This document shows positions 1 through 8,434 of a stretch of DNA of 44,844 bases, one piece after another; within the stretch, counting starts at the first letter, position 1, and the number at the start of each line of letters is the position of its first letter. The notes under the pieces are model-generated. The model ran no database searches. It worked only from the letters and a program-made list of their open reading frames with translations, and was not told the origin of the DNA. The position numbers and the translations under genes are program-made. Source of the stretch: Candidatus Bathyarchaeota archaeon (lineage in GTDB: Archaea; Thermoproteota; Bathyarchaeia; Bathyarchaeales; Bathycorpusculaceae); contig PLSP01000108.1 of NCBI GenBank assembly GCA_003165195.1, forward strand, positions 12,531 to 57,374. Reading direction: 5' to 3'.

Positions 1-136
1 AGGAAGTTGTGGGGATTCTACGTTCCATCACCATGGGGGCGGGTGGCTTCAATGCGCCCACTACTACGCCCAAGAGTAAATCACTCCAGCCGTAGGCGTC
101 TATCAGTATTGTTTTACCCGAGAGATAGCAATCCAT
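1..136 (-). CDS. N-terminal 45 codons of an unrecognised protein, cut by the window edge
   Basis: An open frame on the minus strand starts at ATG 136 (or TTG 142, just after an in-frame TAA) and runs off the left edge. Its first residues are MDCYLSGKTILIDAYGWSD, followed by a hydrophobic beta-like stretch (LLLGVVVGAL) and an ERRIPTTS segment. The pattern looks like a real globular domain, more so than the arginine/proline-rich plus-strand frame over the same bases. It lies 85 nt downstream of the glycosylase-like gene on the same strand, so the two could share a transcript. I do not recognise the family. The start is visible but too little is present to assign a function. Confidence 0.45.
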   Translation of the reverse strand, partial: MDCYLSGKTILIDAYGWSDLLLGVVVGALKPPAPMVMERRIPTTS

Positions 137-221
137 ACCCAAGTTTTAATCGCCTGCAAGCAAGAGAATGGTTGCGAGGGTTTTTTGTTTTTCCCCTGTG
201 GGACACAATACTTCAATATCT

Positions 222-1571
222 CTAAGTTCGTTGGAAGTTTTCCAGTTGAATTTTATAATTGCTTTGTTTCCACATAAAATCATGGGAGCGGTGCATAGGA
301 TCAAGTCTATCTATCAATTCAACAAAATCATCTGGAACTATCAGAATTAAACAGAAGTACTTGCCGAAATGCCTGCGGAAGATTGAAGTTTTAACTAAAA
401 ACTGCATCATGTTGGTTTTAACGCCGTGTGGCTCAAGGAGAACTTTGCGGCCTTTGTTCGTGAATTGGGGAAGCAAAAAGTCAGGCTTGTAGGTTAAACC
501 GGTTTCCTGCGTAAGATTAAACTCCATAAACTCGTAACTGAAGACAACTTGTTTTCTTTTCAGAAAATCGTAAACATCCCTTTCCAACGCGGTGAATGCG
601 CCCGGTTCCACAATGGCTTCGCCCGCTCGGTTGTAATGGTAAACAACGGTTAAGTACCGCATCAACGGCTGCATGAGTTCACGGTGCTTTTTAATGAAAA
701 AACCTAGTGAATTCTGAAGCGAAGTAGGTGTTAGGTCGGAGTATTCAAGCCAGGTACCTAGAATAAAGAAAGGGAAATCCACTATGGCTGGGTCGTCTGG
801 AAAAAGGCTACGGGCGAACTCGGTTAGCCGTTCAGCATCTGCATCGAATTCCGCTGTATTGCTCCACCAGCTATCAGGCCTGTTTTTTACGCTTAGTTCA
901 AACGGCAAGTTTTCGTTGTCGCTTAACCCTAGTGCAGCGAATACTCTATAACTTGGCGTTGTAAGCGGCACCATTAGGTCTTTGGGGCTATAGGGGAGTA
1001 TTGCGAGGTCAGGGTAGCTACGGACCATCCAGCGCAGATAAAGCCACGACTTGGATTTATGCTGCTTATTCATCCTCTTAACAGTGTAAGAGAGCTGCTC
1101 AACAAGATCTTTGGGTTTTCTGCCCTTACTAGCCAACTCAGTGGTGTATTTGATTAAGTCGCCGCCAGCTTTCATGTGGACAAACTGGTTCACTGAACAA
1201 ATTACTTCAGCAATCTCCGATTTTGCTACGCCTAGGCGGTCAAAGTTTTTAATGTCTTGGCCAAAGCGGGCAAGTTCTGAAGCCAAATCCGAAGGATTTC
1301 GCGCGGTATACAATTTGCCACCTAATTTGGTGTGCAGGTGACTGAGTAGCAACCGTATGTTTCTTGGGTTTCCAGTGAGTTTGAAGTCGCTGAGCGCTGC
1401 AGCAAGCAGAAAATAGTGTGCGGCTTCCCTTTTACTGTCTTCGCTGATTAGCGGCATAAACCAAGGTTTAGGGTTCAGTTGGTCATCTAGCTCAATATCG
1501 CGGACGCTGCTGTAAGTTTCAACATACAGCTTCATTAAGTCCCTTATGCTAACTGCTACCCCTTCGATCAT
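222..1571 (-). CDS. HhH-type DNA glycosylase-like (AGOG/DUF2400-like) protein fused to a PD-(D/E)XK-like nuclease domain
   Basis: 449 aa. Residues ~45-270 resemble the TIGR02757/AGOG branch of helix-hairpin-helix DNA glycosylases: an all-helical region, then YLRWMVR, a PKDLMVPLTTPSYRVFAALGL segment and a DPAIVDFPFFILG segment in the family order. Residues ~330-430 look like a Vsr/PD-(D/E)XK nuclease fold, with ALERDVYDFLKRK as the first helix, then YKPDFLLP (the PD position) and KVLLEPHG as the following strand. The third catalytic position reads E-P-H rather than E/D-X-K. The family would suggest base excision and strand cleavage at oxidised or mismatched DNA; this is inference. It is read toward the left edge with another same-strand frame after it. 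Start ATG 1571; no obvious alternative. Confidence 0.6.
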   Translation of the reverse strand: MIEGVAVSIRDLMKLYVETYSSVRDIELDDQLNPKPWFMPLISEDSKREAAHYFLLAAALSDFKLTGNPRNIRLLLSHLHTKLGGKLYTARNPSDLASELARFGQDIKNFDRLGVAKSEIAEVICSVNQFVHMKAGGDLIKYTTELASKGRKPKDLVEQLSYTVKRMNKQHKSKSWLYLRWMVRSYPDLAILPYSPKDLMVPLTTPSYRVFAALGLSDNENLPFELSVKNRPDSWWSNTAEFDADAERLTEFARSLFPDDPAIVDFPFFILGTWLEYSDLTPTSLQNSLGFFIKKHRELMQPLMRYLTVVYHYNRAGEAIVEPGAFTALERDVYDFLKRKQVVFSYEFMEFNLTQETGLTYKPDFLLPQFTNKGRKVLLEPHGVKTNMMQFLVKTSIFRRHFGKYFCLILIVPDDFVELIDRLDPMHRSHDFMWKQSNYKIQLENFQRT

Positions 1572-1663
1572 GACTCAACTTATCTGGTCTCTTACTTAAT
1601 TATTTTGTTAAGCAATTAATCAACAGTGAATCAATCAAGCGATAAGTTTACACGTTGACTTTG

Positions 1664-1867
1664 TTACAACGGTTGGCTTCCTATCCGTCTCAGAATCAGG
1701 TTTGCCACAAGAGAGATTGCTACAGCCACTATTATGAAAATAAGTAGGTCTACAAAACCTATAAAATAAAAAATGAATAAAACTATTATTAACGCAACAG
1801 CGATTACTCCGATGATCTGCTTTTTTCGACGTACATTATCTGGGACGGAATTGCTCAAAGAGGTCAC
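1664..1867 (-). CDS. Small two-pass membrane protein, unknown function
   Basis: 67 aa. After a short polar head (to about residue 16, ending RRKK) come two hydrophobic helices: residues ~18-38 (IIGVIAVALIIVLFIFYFIG) and ~40-59. The tail is basic (LRRIGSQPL). The positive residues just before the first helix put the N-terminus in the cytoplasm. There are no cysteines, catalytic motifs or lipobox. It lies alone, about 90 nt upstream of the glycosylase-like gene on the same strand. Small proteins like this are common and poorly conserved in archaea; no function can be given. Confidence 0.6.
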   Translation of the reverse strand: MTSLSNSVPDNVRRKKQIIGVIAVALIIVLFIFYFIGFVDLLIFIIVAVAISLVANLILRRIGSQPL

Positions 1868-2336
1868 CTAACGTTACTTCACTCATTTCATTGAAAGCCT
1901 ATAATCATTGCTGTTATTACCGCTGAAAGCAGAGGGTACTCAAACAACCCAACAACCCCGAAAGGCGGGAATATAATTGGAAAAATAATGCTTGCTTAAA
2001 AGTTGCCTCAAACGCAAGGCTCCGCTACTTTTAAAGAAGAAAAAGAACATCTTAGAGGCGAGTTTATTGTTTGCCTGTTTTAGCTTCATGTTTTGCTTTT
2101 TTTGCTGCGTTTTTCTTTTTTAGCGATGGCATGATAGTTTACCAAGCCTGTATTGTAAGTGGGCGCTTAAAAGACTTTGCACCATACTCCCTGCATGTCT
2201 TCGAGAACAAGTCGACTACAAATCATTTTGAAGTAACAAAAAATCTTTAGCGCTTAACCTGAAGAAGTAGGTACTTCGCAACAATCAGTTTTTATTACTT
2301 TCTGCATCACAGAATTATCAATCGAAGGCAACTGCA
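1868..2336. other. Intergenic region with one imperfect stem-loop
   Basis: About 470 nt lie between the divergent small membrane gene and the amidotransferase gene. At 1996-2034 the arms TTAAAAGT and ACTTTTAA enclose a second short stem (GCCT/AGGC), making a two-part hairpin. T-rich sequence follows at 2086-2122. A TATA-like stretch at about 2288 may serve the gene at 2337. I see no convincing tRNA, known RNA or protein gene here; a ~50-codon lysine-rich minus-strand frame starting at 2132 has no other support. Confidence 0.35.
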
Positions 2337-2960
2337 TTGACAAATACGTTAATTGTAAACTGTTCATTAGAAACCACTGCAAACAAACTTTTGGTTGAAG
2401 CCGTAGGGAAGTTTAGCAATTACAAAGTGATGCATTTCAGGGAAATCGATGAAGCCCACAAAATCAATGACGAAGTTGACACCTTAGTGTTAAGCGATTC
2501 AGCCGCGCGAGTTGTAAGCCCAACCCACAGAAACATGTATATTGGAACCGTTAACTTGATTAAAAACTGCGATATGCCTGTTCTGGGCATTTGCTTCGGA
2601 CATCAATTGCTCTGCTGGGCGTTGGGCGCTAAAGTAGGGTCGCTTAATGAACCCGTTCTTGACAGGTTTGAAAAGGTTCGAATAATTAAAGACGACCCAA
2701 TCTTTGACGGCTTACCTCAAAGCAAACCCGCATTCCTTGCAGAGTCACACTATGACCATGTATTAGAGGAAAGTCTCAGTCCAGCAGATTTTTTGTTGCT
2801 CGCAGACTCCGAATCATGCCAAGTAGAAGCAGTTAGACACAAACAAAAGCCAATCTACGGAGTGCAATTCCATCCTGAGCGCACGAACTTAAGAAACGAA
2901 TCACACAACGAAGGCAACCAGATAATTCAGAACTTCTACAAAAATGTCGTTAAACAATAG
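2337..2960 (+). CDS. Class I glutamine amidotransferase, GMP-synthase glutaminase (GuaA-N)-like
   Basis: 207 aa, the usual size of a stand-alone archaeal GATase1 subunit. The catalytic triad is visible: the nucleophile Cys86 in LGICFGHQ, and His179 with Glu181 in VQFHPERT. Such subunits release ammonia from glutamine for a partner synthetase; in archaea the GMP synthetase is split into a glutaminase and an ATP-pyrophosphatase subunit. No ATPPase partner or other amidation enzyme lies beside it, so guaA subunit A is likely but not proved; a general GATase1 is the alternative. The start is TTG at 2337, preceded by GAAGG at a proper distance. Confidence 0.75.
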   Translation: MTNTLIVNCSLETTANKLLVEAVGKFSNYKVMHFREIDEAHKINDEVDTLVLSDSAARVVSPTHRNMYIGTVNLIKNCDMPVLGICFGHQLLCWALGAKVGSLNEPVLDRFEKVRIIKDDPIFDGLPQSKPAFLAESHYDHVLEESLSPADFLLLADSESCQVEAVRHKQKPIYGVQFHPERTNLRNESHNEGNQIIQNFYKNVVKQ

Positions 2961-3097
2961 TTAGTTTATTGTCAACGATTACAAATCAGATGATTCTTCA
3001 ACTCAGTTTTAAGTTTTTTTCTTCAGCAATCGCTTTGCTGCTTTTTTTGCAAAGTGTTAAATGTGGATAGAACTTACAATTAAACGAAGGAGAGGTT

Positions 3098-4045
3098 TTG
3101 TTGAAAAAGGCCCCTACAGATTGCAAAGCGAAGTTAATCATAGCGGCATTAGCGATCATGATAGTTGTTATATCATTTTCAGTGGTTGCAGTGATGCCAG
3201 TCACTAAAGCGCAAGGTGGTGGTTCCATATCGGTCAGCCCAAATCAGGGTCCTGCAGGAACCCAAGTTTCAGTAATGGGTGGAGGATTTTCAGACGCTGT
3301 AACAATTACCTTTAATGGTGCAAATGTCGGAACGCAATACCCAAATGAAATAACTGACACAATACTGATGCAATATACAATACCCACATTGCCAGCTGGG
3401 TCATACCATTTTACGGCCACAGACGACGCAGGCGACTCTGCTACCGCTGCATTCACGGTTACATCAGGTTCTTCTTCGCCGACGTCTGCGGCGCCCACTT
3501 CACCGCCATATTTGACATCCACAGCTCCTCCAGGCTCCAGCACGTCTAATCCTTGGCTTTACACTTATCCGCCCACAACTGAAAGTAGCAACAGCGGTTT
3601 CTGGACTCCAGTAACCATCAGCTTGATTGCGGCAGCGGTGTTGGCAGTGGTTTTGATTCCAAGTTTTCTATTCACAAGACGGGGCAACGGGAAACAAAGA
3701 TCTCTGTACGAGGAAGAACGCCCATCCTCGTCTTACCCATCGTCATCCCCTTACTCATCTTACACTCCCAAGCAGCCTGCTCAATCAGCTGGATACTCGC
3801 CATCTGGCAGATATCAATCAACTTATCAGAGCAGGTCCTCTTCAACGCTGGCCGCTTCACGGTACAGTCGACCACAAAGTAGCGGTTACAACAAACCGTC
3901 ATCAAGCACTTATACAAGCACCCGTTACAGTCAACCTTCAAACTACAGTCGACCAACCCAACTAACCAAAGCTTGCCCACGATGCGGAAAATCTGTGAAC
4001 GAAGACCAAAATATCTGCCCATCCTGCAACAAAAGGCTCAAATAA
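3098..4045 (+). CDS. Membrane-anchored IPT/TIG-domain protein with C-terminal zinc ribbon
   Basis: 315 aa. Layout: N-terminal hydrophobic signal or anchor (~12-35); an extracytoplasmic IPT/TIG immunoglobulin-like domain (~42-122, with SVSPNQGPAGTQVSV at its start and an FTVT end strand); a Ser/Thr/Pro linker; a transmembrane helix (~168-190) followed by RRGNGK; a Ser/Tyr/Pro-rich cytoplasmic tail (~200-290); and a zinc ribbon (CPRCGK...CPSCNK) at the very end. The architecture suggests a surface sensor or adhesion protein with a cytoplasmic metal-binding tail; the ligand is unknown. Start TTG 3098 or TTG 3101 follows the strong GGAGAGG at 3089-3095. Confidence 0.7.
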   Translation: MLKKAPTDCKAKLIIAALAIMIVVISFSVVAVMPVTKAQGGGSISVSPNQGPAGTQVSVMGGGFSDAVTITFNGANVGTQYPNEITDTILMQYTIPTLPAGSYHFTATDDAGDSATAAFTVTSGSSSPTSAAPTSPPYLTSTAPPGSSTSNPWLYTYPPTTESSNSGFWTPVTISLIAAAVLAVVLIPSFLFTRRGNGKQRSLYEEERPSSSYPSSSPYSSYTPKQPAQSAGYSPSGRYQSTYQSRSSSTLAASRYSRPQSSGYNKPSSSTYTSTRYSQPSNYSRPTQLTKACPRCGKSVNEDQNICPSCNKRLK

Positions 4046-4166
4046 AAACTCAATTCTTTCTTTCAGGAAAAAATTCCTAAGTCTTTAAAAAAAGGATTCG
4101 CGGAATTGAGGATATTTTTTAGGCTGGATATTTACTGTTATGCAGACTATAGCCTGGAGTTAAGTT

Positions 4167-5414
4167 GTGATGAGAAAGAAGTTTATGGGTGAGAGCACAA
4201 AATCTTATCGCACCGTGGAGAGCATAAACGAAGCGGCAGACAAAGGTGCTAGTAGCATATGTTCAATGGGATCCCAAAAGAAACTACCGTTTTCCTTAGA
4301 AGACCTCCATTTTGTGCCCGCCCAAGTTTCCAAGATACCATTAAACGTAGATGAAAAAGTGAATGTTAAAGTAACTATTGGGCCAGCCTCAAAAAAGCCC
4401 ATGATAATTTCTTCGCCTATAATGTTTAGCGGTATGAGTTACGGCGCCGTGTCAAAAAATGTAAGGTTGATACTTACAAAAGTAGCTTTGGACCTAAATT
4501 TAGGAATTAACTCTGGGGAAGACATTGTTATACCGGAGATCGAAACTGCCTCAAAAAACCTAATTCTTCAATACTCAACTGTTAGAGTTGGAATCACAGA
4601 AGAGATTCTAAGAAAGTCTTCAGCCGTAGAGATTAGGTTTGGTCAGGGCGCATATCCTGGTTGGAGAAGCCTGCTGCCTTCAGCAAAAGTGCCGGGGAAT
4701 ATAGCAAGATTAAGGGGACTAAAACAGGGAGAAGACGAACATGACCTCACCCACCACCCTGACATCCGAAACAAAGAAGAATTAAAAGAAAAAATCAATG
4801 CTTTAAGAAATCTAACAGATGGAATCCCAGTCGGCGCCAAGATAGGCTGCGGAGACATAGAAAATGACGTTGAAGTCTTATCAGATTGCGGGGTAGACTT
4901 TATCGCCCTTGATGGATTTGGCGGGGGAACAGGAGCAACAGAGTTTTTCGTTAGAGAAAACGTAGGAGTACCCATCGTTGCAGCCTTACCGAGAGCTGAC
5001 CATCAGCTTCGAAAGCTCGGCAGGAGAAACCAAGTAAGCCTGATTGCGGGAGGGGGACTTCACACATCAGTTGACTTCGCAAAGTGTTTAGCTCTTGGAG
5101 CAGACGCCGTCTACATCGGAACATCCGCATTAATAGCATTAGGCTGCCAACAATACCGAATCTGCCACACAGGAAAGTGCCCAACCGGAGTAACAACAAG
5201 TGACCCAAATTTGATACAGTTACTGAATGTGGATGAAGGGATTCGTAGGCTAACTAATTTTGTAAGGGTTTCAAACGAGGAAATTGCGGATTTGGCACGA
5301 ATTGTCGGAAAAGATGATGTTAACAGACTTGGCGTTGAAGACCTTGTTGCCCTCAAAAGGGATTTAGCTGAAGCCACAGGAATTAAATGGTTGAACGGAA
5401 AAGTGGTGTCTTAG
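4167..5414 (+). CDS. FMN-binding glutamate synthase domain protein (stand-alone GltB2/GOGAT FMN domain)
   Basis: 415 aa, the size of the FMN/[3Fe-4S] domain of glutamate synthase without the amidotransferase part. The FMN barrel is recognisable (SSPIMFSGMSYGAVS, GAKIGCG, DGFGGGTGA, GLHTSVDFAKCLALGADAVYIG). The [3Fe-4S] ligands are Cys327, Cys333 and Cys338 in CQQYRICHTGKCPTGV. It would reduce 2-oxoglutarate plus an amino donor to glutamate, with electrons from ferredoxin or an NAD(P)H subunit. The start is GTG 4167 or ATG 4170; GGAG at 4156-4159 fits both. No class II glutaminase or GltD stands next to it. An NfnL/GltD-like subunit is at 9742-11154 in a different operon. Confidence 0.8.
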   Translation: MMRKKFMGESTKSYRTVESINEAADKGASSICSMGSQKKLPFSLEDLHFVPAQVSKIPLNVDEKVNVKVTIGPASKKPMIISSPIMFSGMSYGAVSKNVRLILTKVALDLNLGINSGEDIVIPEIETASKNLILQYSTVRVGITEEILRKSSAVEIRFGQGAYPGWRSLLPSAKVPGNIARLRGLKQGEDEHDLTHHPDIRNKEELKEKINALRNLTDGIPVGAKIGCGDIENDVEVLSDCGVDFIALDGFGGGTGATEFFVRENVGVPIVAALPRADHQLRKLGRRNQVSLIAGGGLHTSVDFAKCLALGADAVYIGTSALIALGCQQYRICHTGKCPTGVTTSDPNLIQLLNVDEGIRRLTNFVRVSNEEIADLARIVGKDDVNRLGVEDLVALKRDLAEATGIKWLNGKVVS

Positions 5415-5547
5415 ATTCTGGGAACTCCAAGAATTTGTGTTGACACATGAGGGCAATTGCGTGGATTGGTCTTGTTCACAGGATTGCTTTTCTGGAACGT
5501 CTTATGTCACCCCAAGTTTCTATGGTTTGGTATAGTCTTTGATATTG

Positions 5548-5754
5548 CTACTTTTTTTTCTTTCTAATTTTTCCCGCGAAGCTCTGTACTGTTTCTTCGC
5601 AGACTTGTGGCTTCCAAGTGCATATGCCTTTGATTATTTCGCTCAAGTAGTGACTTAACTCTTCATTTGTCACGCCTTTCGAGCAATTGACTTTATACTC
5701 AATTTCGCCGTTAACTCGACTAACGGCTATTTCCACTAAAAAACCTGTATCCAT
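5548..5754 (-). CDS. Short hypothetical protein
   Basis: 68 aa, charged and mainly soluble, with two cysteines in the middle (GICTWKPQVC) and a lysine-rich end (KIRKKKK). Predicted strand (LVEIAVSRVNGEIEYKVNC) then helix (NEELSHYLSEIIKGI) gives a small alpha/beta pattern. Family unknown. It is downstream of the Rieske ferredoxin gene on the same strand (87 nt gap), so it may share its transcript. Start ATG 5754. Confidence 0.45.
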   Translation of the reverse strand: MDTGFLVEIAVSRVNGEIEYKVNCSKGVTNEELSHYLSEIIKGICTWKPQVCEETVQSFAGKIRKKKK

Positions 5755-5841
5755 ATTTCAACCCTGAACTAACTTTAGGTAAACGAAATTTAAAGCTTGT
5801 TTGTCGTGCGGTTTTCTAAAAATTATTGTTTTGCTGAAAAC

Positions 5842-6165
5842 TCATTTGTTTTTTGAGATTTCAATTAATATTTTGCCCTTTTCGATTTGGCATTTGTAGG
5901 TTTGTAGTTTTGTCTGGTGGTTTTCTTGGTATTCGCCGTTGCGGATGTCGAATTTCCAGCCGTGGCAGGGGCACATAACCAGGTAGTCGGTGAGGATTCC
6001 GCTTTGAAGTTGGCAGCCGGCGTGGGGGCACAGGTTTGAGACGGCGTAGACTTGACCGCCTACTTTGGCAAGGAGCACTGGTTTGCCTTTGACTCGGACG
6101 CCTCGCATTTTGCCCTCGCCTAATTCAGCGTCCTTTATAGCTGACACAAAATCGGTTTTGCTCAT
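5842..6165 (-). CDS. Rieske-type [2Fe-2S] ferredoxin
   Basis: 107 aa from the ATG at 6165. The frame stays open to 6285, but the extra N-terminal part is unlike the family. Both Rieske motifs are complete: CPHAGCQL and CPCHGWKF, giving two Cys and two His ligands for a [2Fe-2S] cluster. The single-domain form without a membrane helix matches soluble Rieske ferredoxins related to NirD and dioxygenase electron carriers. It would carry single electrons in the cytoplasm; the partner is not visible in the neighbourhood. A TATA-like TTTATAA lies just upstream of the start. Confidence 0.85.
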   Translation of the reverse strand: MSKTDFVSAIKDAELGEGKMRGVRVKGKPVLLAKVGGQVYAVSNLCPHAGCQLQSGILTDYLVMCPCHGWKFDIRNGEYQENHQTKLQTYKCQIEKGKILIEISKNK

Positions 6166-6370
6166 AGTACTCGTTATAAAATTCTCAGATGTGTTCAAAA
6201 AGTTTGCGCTTGTTAAACCAGGCCAATAATACGGCGCAAAACCGGTTGATTTTGACAGTTCGCCTGGCTCATTTTGCAGGGTCACCGATGAGGCGAGGGT
6301 GTTTAGTCGGCTTGGGGTTGGAGTCTTGTTTCAAATATTTATTTAACGTTTGTCGGGTTCGCTTATGCGG

Positions 6371-6450
6371 CGCCTTTTTTTGCCTTTTTTTGTCTTTTAA
6401 TGCCTTTCTAAGTCTTTCCCCGTCTTTTTATGCCTTTTAACGCCTTTTTA
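6371..6450. repeat. Eight-unit array with an exact 10-bp period (consensus TGCCTTTTTA)
   Basis: Eight consecutive 10-bp units begin at 6371, 6381, 6391 and so on to 6441. In every unit position 2 is G and positions 4-7 are CTTT; the rest varies (TGCCTTTTAA, CGTCTTTTTA, AGTCTTTCCC). T-tracts in phase with the helical repeat are expected to bend DNA. The array lies in the divergent gap between the Rieske gene and a membrane protein gene, and no frame explains it. Confidence 0.7.
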
Positions 6451-6474
6451 CTCCTCCACCTGAGACCAAATTAA

Positions 6475-6681
6475 ACCCTAAACCCAAAAAGCAACTCAAA
6501 ACAAACTTTTCCGAGAGAAAGGGGAGGACCCTACTATTTACAACAAAAAACTAACAAAATTGGCAGACCAACAGCTCAAATTTACCCAGTGATTGCTCCA
6601 CCAATAAACCCGCTGACTGCTCTAAAGACCTACAAGCTTTTTCAAAAGAAGTGGGAGGGCAGCTTCTTGGATCCAGCATAA
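6475..6681 (+). pseudogene. Start-less 68-codon open frame, possible gene remnant
   Basis: Between an in-frame TAA (6472) and TAA (6679) there is an open frame with no ATG. It ends ALKTYKLFQKKWEGSFLDPA, which reads like protein. A second frame over the same bases also reads protein-like (KLFREKGEDPTIYNKKLTK), so the stretch may be a frameshifted remnant. The only good start, GTG 6589, would leave 30 residues. I do not recognise the parent. It occupies most of the 490-nt gap before the membrane protein gene. Confidence 0.25.
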
Positions 6682-6778
6682 CCTCAGGGCAACAGAGAAA
6701 ACTACTTTTCAGGTGTTGACGTTCAGATCGAGAATTTCTATTTAGATTTTGTAGGAAACATGCGTTAATTATAAATTA

Positions 6779-7528
6779 GTGATTTCCCAAATTACAGTTA
6801 ATTGTAAGGCAGGCAGTTTTCGAGATATGGCTGAGTCCATTAGGGTATGGCTAAAAAAAATATTCAGTTTGACACTGATTCTTAACGCACTTATAACGGT
6901 AGTTTCTATGACTGGAATTCTCTATGGCTTCTATCATGCGTGGCCCTACTGGAAACCTTACACGCCATACCTCATCAACGGCAACCTTTTCCTCATCGCC
7001 GGCATAGCTGCACTTATCAATATTTTTCCAAGCGCCAGCATCGGTCGAGCACTACATACGGGTAGATTATTTTTTCACCATTATGTCTACGGCTTCTTTG
7101 TCCTAATATTTGCCTCAATCTACACAATTACTTCAACGCCTGCAACTATGATAACCCTATTTCTACAGAACACTTCGGACGTACCCATAAACACCGGCAG
7201 ATGTTTTCTACTCATAGGATGCACATTGGTGCTAGATGACCTTCCCGATGTACACGCAAGAATTGAAAGAACCTTAAACAGGATAAAATCAGGCTTCTGT
7301 AGAATCCGCCCGGCAATGCATTATCTCCAGTTGGCAACAGGTATAATTACACTCTACATTTTTCTCGCCATATTACTCTCAGCCATCGCGAAGCCTTCAT
7401 TCACAATTTCAAACGACCTCACAATGGCCACGCTGGTATTGACAAGCATAACATCGTTTGCGTGCGTGAAAAAGAAGTCGTGGCTTAAAATAACTCCACC
7501 TTCGCTTAACTTAGAAAGCAGTCATTAA
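6779..7528 (+). CDS. Multi-pass membrane protein, unknown function
   Basis: 249 aa from GTG 6779; ATG 6827 is an alternative that removes 16 residues. About five to six hydrophobic helices are visible: ~28-52, 66-84, 103-125, 142-152, ~182-206 and ~214-232. Conserved-looking polar spots are RLFFHHYVYG and the loop DDLPDVHARIERTLNRI, which suggest a metal or cofactor role but match no family I know. The coding end overlaps the end of the convergent NERD gene by a few bases. Confidence 0.55.
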   Translation: MISQITVNCKAGSFRDMAESIRVWLKKIFSLTLILNALITVVSMTGILYGFYHAWPYWKPYTPYLINGNLFLIAGIAALINIFPSASIGRALHTGRLFFHHYVYGFFVLIFASIYTITSTPATMITLFLQNTSDVPINTGRCFLLIGCTLVLDDLPDVHARIERTLNRIKSGFCRIRPAMHYLQLATGIITLYIFLAILLSAIAKPSFTISNDLTMATLVLTSITSFACVKKKSWLKITPPSLNLESSH

Positions 7529-8241
7529 CGCTTCTGTTTGAGAATTTCTTTTGCAACAGTCTCCAGCTGCTCTTTTGAGTGAAGCCTTGAGCCTCCTCGT
7601 GCGGTTATGAATTCGGGGAGTTGCGGCAGTTTCAGAATCTGAACTGTAGGGTCGTTTAGATGGAGAGTTGCGTATTTGTTTGTGAAGACCACAATACCTT
7701 CAACGTTTATACCAAGCTGACGTAAAGCCCAAGAAGAGTCAATTATGCGCTTTATCGTGGCGACGTTTCTTTTGATTTGGCGACTTGGGCTGCCCTTAAA
7801 ACCGTTTTTTCCCGGTCGTTGCCACAGGTCGCCGTTGCAGTTGATGACTCCACTCCAATTCTTTGTTTCCAAAACGAAGATGCCGCCGGGCGCAAAAACA
7901 AGATGGTCTATGTCTCCTCCGCCGTTGAGCAGATAAAGATCGTTTAAGAGGATGTAATCGTCATTTAGTTTGCTGCTTAACAAATTAGTCACCTGTTTTT
8001 CTCCGTTCCAGCCGCCGATATAGACGTGGTATTTGTGCAGGTAATAGAAAAACCCGACTAATGGTAATAAAGAAATTAGCAGCCCAGCCTCTGGGAGGAT
8101 TCCTAAGCTAAGGATATAGAGCGCTTCAAGGCCCGAAGCAATAATTATTAAGAAGAAAAGAAGCAAGCATAGAAGCGATTTCGCCAGGTTTTTTCTAACT
8201 TGATTTTTGAGGTAGTTACCTGACCCTTTCATCTTCCTCAT
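7525..8241 (-). CDS. Membrane-anchored NERD-domain protein (nuclease-related)
   Basis: 238 aa. Two transmembrane helices (~20-42 and ~45-68) precede a NERD domain (~80-190). The domain shows GEKQVTNLLS, then LLNDLYLLNGGGDIDHLVFAPGGIFVLETKNWSG with the D-I-D and E-T-K residues of the PD-(D/E)XK fold, and IVVFTNK. NERD proteins are thought to be nucleases acting on DNA or RNA at the membrane; substrates are not established. Start ATG 8241, with a second ATG at 8232. The divergent MFS gene begins 193 nt away. Confidence 0.8.
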   Translation of the reverse strand: MRKMKGSGNYLKNQVRKNLAKSLLCLLLFFLIIIASGLEALYILSLGILPEAGLLISLLPLVGFFYYLHKYHVYIGGWNGEKQVTNLLSSKLNDDYILLNDLYLLNGGGDIDHLVFAPGGIFVLETKNWSGVINCNGDLWQRPGKNGFKGSPSRQIKRNVATIKRIIDSSWALRQLGINVEGIVVFTNKYATLHLNDPTVQILKLPQLPEFITARGGSRLHSKEQLETVAKEILKQKR

Positions 8242-8434
8242 ACGCTAACAGCTCTAGGAGGCATTCATTCGCTTCAATGGTATATTACTTTATAGCATAT
8301 ACTCAAGTTTTTCTCGGGTAAGCTGAGTGTTAGTAAAAATCGGTTACCCAATTCATAATGCAGATCAAACCTTGATTTCATCTTTATTGGGAAATTAGCA
8401 AGATTTTTAACATGGACTGCTTTAATGAGGCTGC

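Noticed and set aside
7-225. Plus-strand frame of 72 codons at the left edge
   Set aside because: Arg/Pro-rich and unlike a domain. The RDSNP piece resembles antisense-tRNA text in integrases, but the DNA does not contain a T-arm. The minus-strand frame fits better.
4065-4078. AGGAA-AAAA-TTCCT hairpin after the IPT/TIG gene
   Set aside because: Too short and AT-rich to separate from chance.
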